Shown one piece after another: positions 62,934 through 64,000 of a stretch of DNA of 64,000 nucleotides. The position numbers and the translations under genes are program-made. The notes below the pieces were generated by a model, which ran no database searches, had not been told where the DNA came from, and saw only the letters and a list, made by a program, of their open reading frames with translations. Position 1 is the stretch's first letter. Every line of letters begins with the position of its first letter. Source of the stretch: Stomatobaculum longum (lineage in GTDB: Bacteria; Bacillota; Clostridia; Lachnospirales; Lachnospiraceae); assembly GCA_000242235.1 (NCBI GenBank), contig JH590863.1, positions 124,001 through 188,000 on the forward strand, written 5' to 3'.

Positions 62934-63047
62934 CGCCAAGTCGCCGAACAAAAAACCGCCAAAACGCCGAACAGAATTCCGCCAAAGCGATGAATGAAAA
63001 TCCGCCAAAACGCCGAACGGAATACCGCCAACTCGCCGAAAAGAATT
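62933..63047. repeat. 23-bp tandem repeat, five units, intergenic
   Basis: Units start at 62933, 62956, 62979, 63002 and 63025; the core reads CCGCCAAAACGCCGAACRGAAT. They are degenerate (the third and fifth differ most). The array fills most of the 251 bp between aroC and the ATPase gene; no other feature is seen there. Confidence 0.85.
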
Positions 63048-63095
63048 GCGCGCGTGCAAAAAAGCAGGTATGCTGAGGGCAAGGGGGTGACGATC

Positions 63096-64000
63096 ATGAG
63101 AGAATACAAAGCAAGAATTGTGGATCGAATTTTGCAGGCAAAATTAGAAGCAAAGGGCGCAGTCGTGATAGAAGGACCGAAATGGTGCGGTAAGACAACA
63201 ACAGCCATGCAGGTGGCCGGGAGTATCTTGCGGATGGATGAGCCCTCAAAACGAGAGTCCAATATTCAGATGTCACAGATCGCACCGGAACGTCTGTTGC
63301 AGGGAGAAACACCGCGGCTGATTGATGAATGGCAAATTGCACCGAAGTTGTGGGACGCGGCACGTTATGAGGTGGATAGCCGGGGAGAAGTGGGGCAGTT
63401 CATTTTTACCGGATCGGCGGTTCCGATTGAATCGGAGGAAATTACGCATTCGGGAACCGGACGTTTCACTTGGCTTACCATGCGTCCCATGAGTTTGTAC
63501 GAGTCAGGAGAATCCTCGGGGGAGGTTAGCTTAGGGGATTTGTTCGGGAAGCCGGAGCGTATTGTGGGGAGCAATTCTACGGACATTCTGCAACTTGCTT
63601 TTTTAATCTGCAGGGGTGGGTGGCCACAGGCAATCGGAATGCGCGAGGAGGCCGCACTCTCGCAGGCGGTAGATTATTACGATGCGGTTGTAAAGTCCGA
63701 TATTAACCGAGCGGATCAGGTTAACAGAGATCCGGAGAGAGTCAGGCGTCTCATGAGATCGCTGGCGCGAAATCAGGGCGCACAAATCGCAAACACCGTG
63801 CTCCGAGATGATATGCGAGTGAATGACACGGCTTCTCTGAGTGAAGACACTGTGGCATCTTACATTACGGCATTGAAGCGTATTTTTGTTGTGGAAGATA
63901 TGCCTGCTTGGAATCCCAATTTGCGTTCCAAGACAACCATTCGAACCGCGGATACGAGGTACTATATCGATCCCTCAATTGCCACTGCGGCGCTCGGCGT
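63096..64000 (+). CDS. AAA-type ATPase of the DUF4143 class, cut by the window end
   Basis: A frame open from the ATG at 63096 (GGGGGTGACGATC upstream) to the end of the window: 301 codons visible. The Walker A motif is EGPKWCGKTTTA (residues 26-37), followed by LIDEWQ (Walker B/DEWQ), FTGSA (sensor-like) and LAFLICRGGWP. Such ATPases with a C-terminal DUF4143 domain are abundant in Clostridia and archaea and poorly characterised; the C-terminal domain lies outside the window. Base composition is a little lower than its neighbours. Confidence 0.9.
   Translation, partial: MREYKARIVDRILQAKLEAKGAVVIEGPKWCGKTTTAMQVAGSILRMDEPSKRESNIQMSQIAPERLLQGETPRLIDEWQIAPKLWDAARYEVDSRGEVGQFIFTGSAVPIESEEITHSGTGRFTWLTMRPMSLYESGESSGEVSLGDLFGKPERIVGSNSTDILQLAFLICRGGWPQAIGMREEAALSQAVDYYDAVVKSDINRADQVNRDPERVRRLMRSLARNQGAQIANTVLRDDMRVNDTASLSEDTVASYITALKRIFVVEDMPAWNPNLRSKTTIRTADTRYYIDPSIATAALG

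Noticed and set aside
62933-63047. CRISPR array
   Set aside because: Repeats are only 23 bp, head-to-tail with no spacers, and degenerate; no cas genes in the window.
62726-63262. Long minus-strand open frame of 178 codons covering the 23-bp repeats
   Set aside because: It overlaps the start of the plus-strand ATPase gene and aroC end, lacks a ribosome site, and its repetitive Arg/Phe-rich product arises from reading the repeats.

Overview
The window is a GC-rich chromosomal stretch of a low-complexity-envelope Gram-positive anaerobe, most likely class Clostridia and plausibly Lachnospiraceae. This rests on the gap-pgk-tpiA glycolytic run, an SLH-domain wall protein, a CIRCE-controlled clpB, ppx-ppk1, and AGGAGG-type ribosome sites with sigma-A promoters. 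The genus cannot be named from sequence alone.

Layout. 1-2.8 kb: glycolysis (gap partial, pgk, tpiA). 3.0-7.8 kb: SLH protein plus a HlyD/MacB-like export system. 7.9-13.9 kb: a repeat-bearing membrane protein (minus strand), a histidine kinase without an adjacent response regulator, a GerMN lipoprotein and comEC. 14.0-16.7 kb: clpB under a textbook sigma-A promoter overlapped by a CIRCE operator. 16.8-22.2 kb: plsC, pheA, a frameshifted ppx and ppk1.

22.2-51.9 kb is a roughly 30-kb cell-surface polysaccharide locus. It holds a WaaL/Wzy-like ligase, a polyprenyl-phosphate sugar-1-P transferase, several glycosyltransferases, a Wzm/Wzt-type ABC exporter whose ATPase has a C-terminal glycan-recognition-like domain, and a methyltransferase fused to a coiled coil made of five 28-residue tandem repeats. 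That last gene, next to Wzt, looks like a Gram-positive counterpart of the WbdD 'terminator and molecular ruler' of E. coli O9a. Further in are an AT-richer insert (34.7-39.2 kb: two GT-C-like membrane proteins and an acyltransferase), a kinase/HAD/nucleotidyltransferase/epimerase module, glf, a GtrB-like GT2, a CDP-glucose 4,6-dehydratase, GtrA and a large GT-C-like protein. The locus is interrupted at 47.5-49.4 kb by decayed IS3-family remnants bracketing an ORF6N-domain gene that carries two copies of a 27-bp palindrome, one upstream and one inside its own coding sequence.

51.9-56.1 kb: an orphan Phd/YefM antitoxin with a fossil of its YoeB-like toxin, an AI-2E-family permease, rfbC, a MATE transporter and three tRNAs (Gly, Arg, His). 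56.2-60.6 kb (minus strand): potD, potC, potB, potA and an XRE-cupin regulator, transcribed from one consensus promoter with a repeated TAAAC/GTTTA motif in the leader. 60.7-64.0 kb: a lactonase-type beta-propeller protein, aroC, a five-copy 23-bp tandem repeat, and a DUF4143-type ATPase cut by the window end.

All calls come from reading motifs, frames and context; no database searches were possible. Start codons were adjusted to the best Shine-Dalgarno fit.
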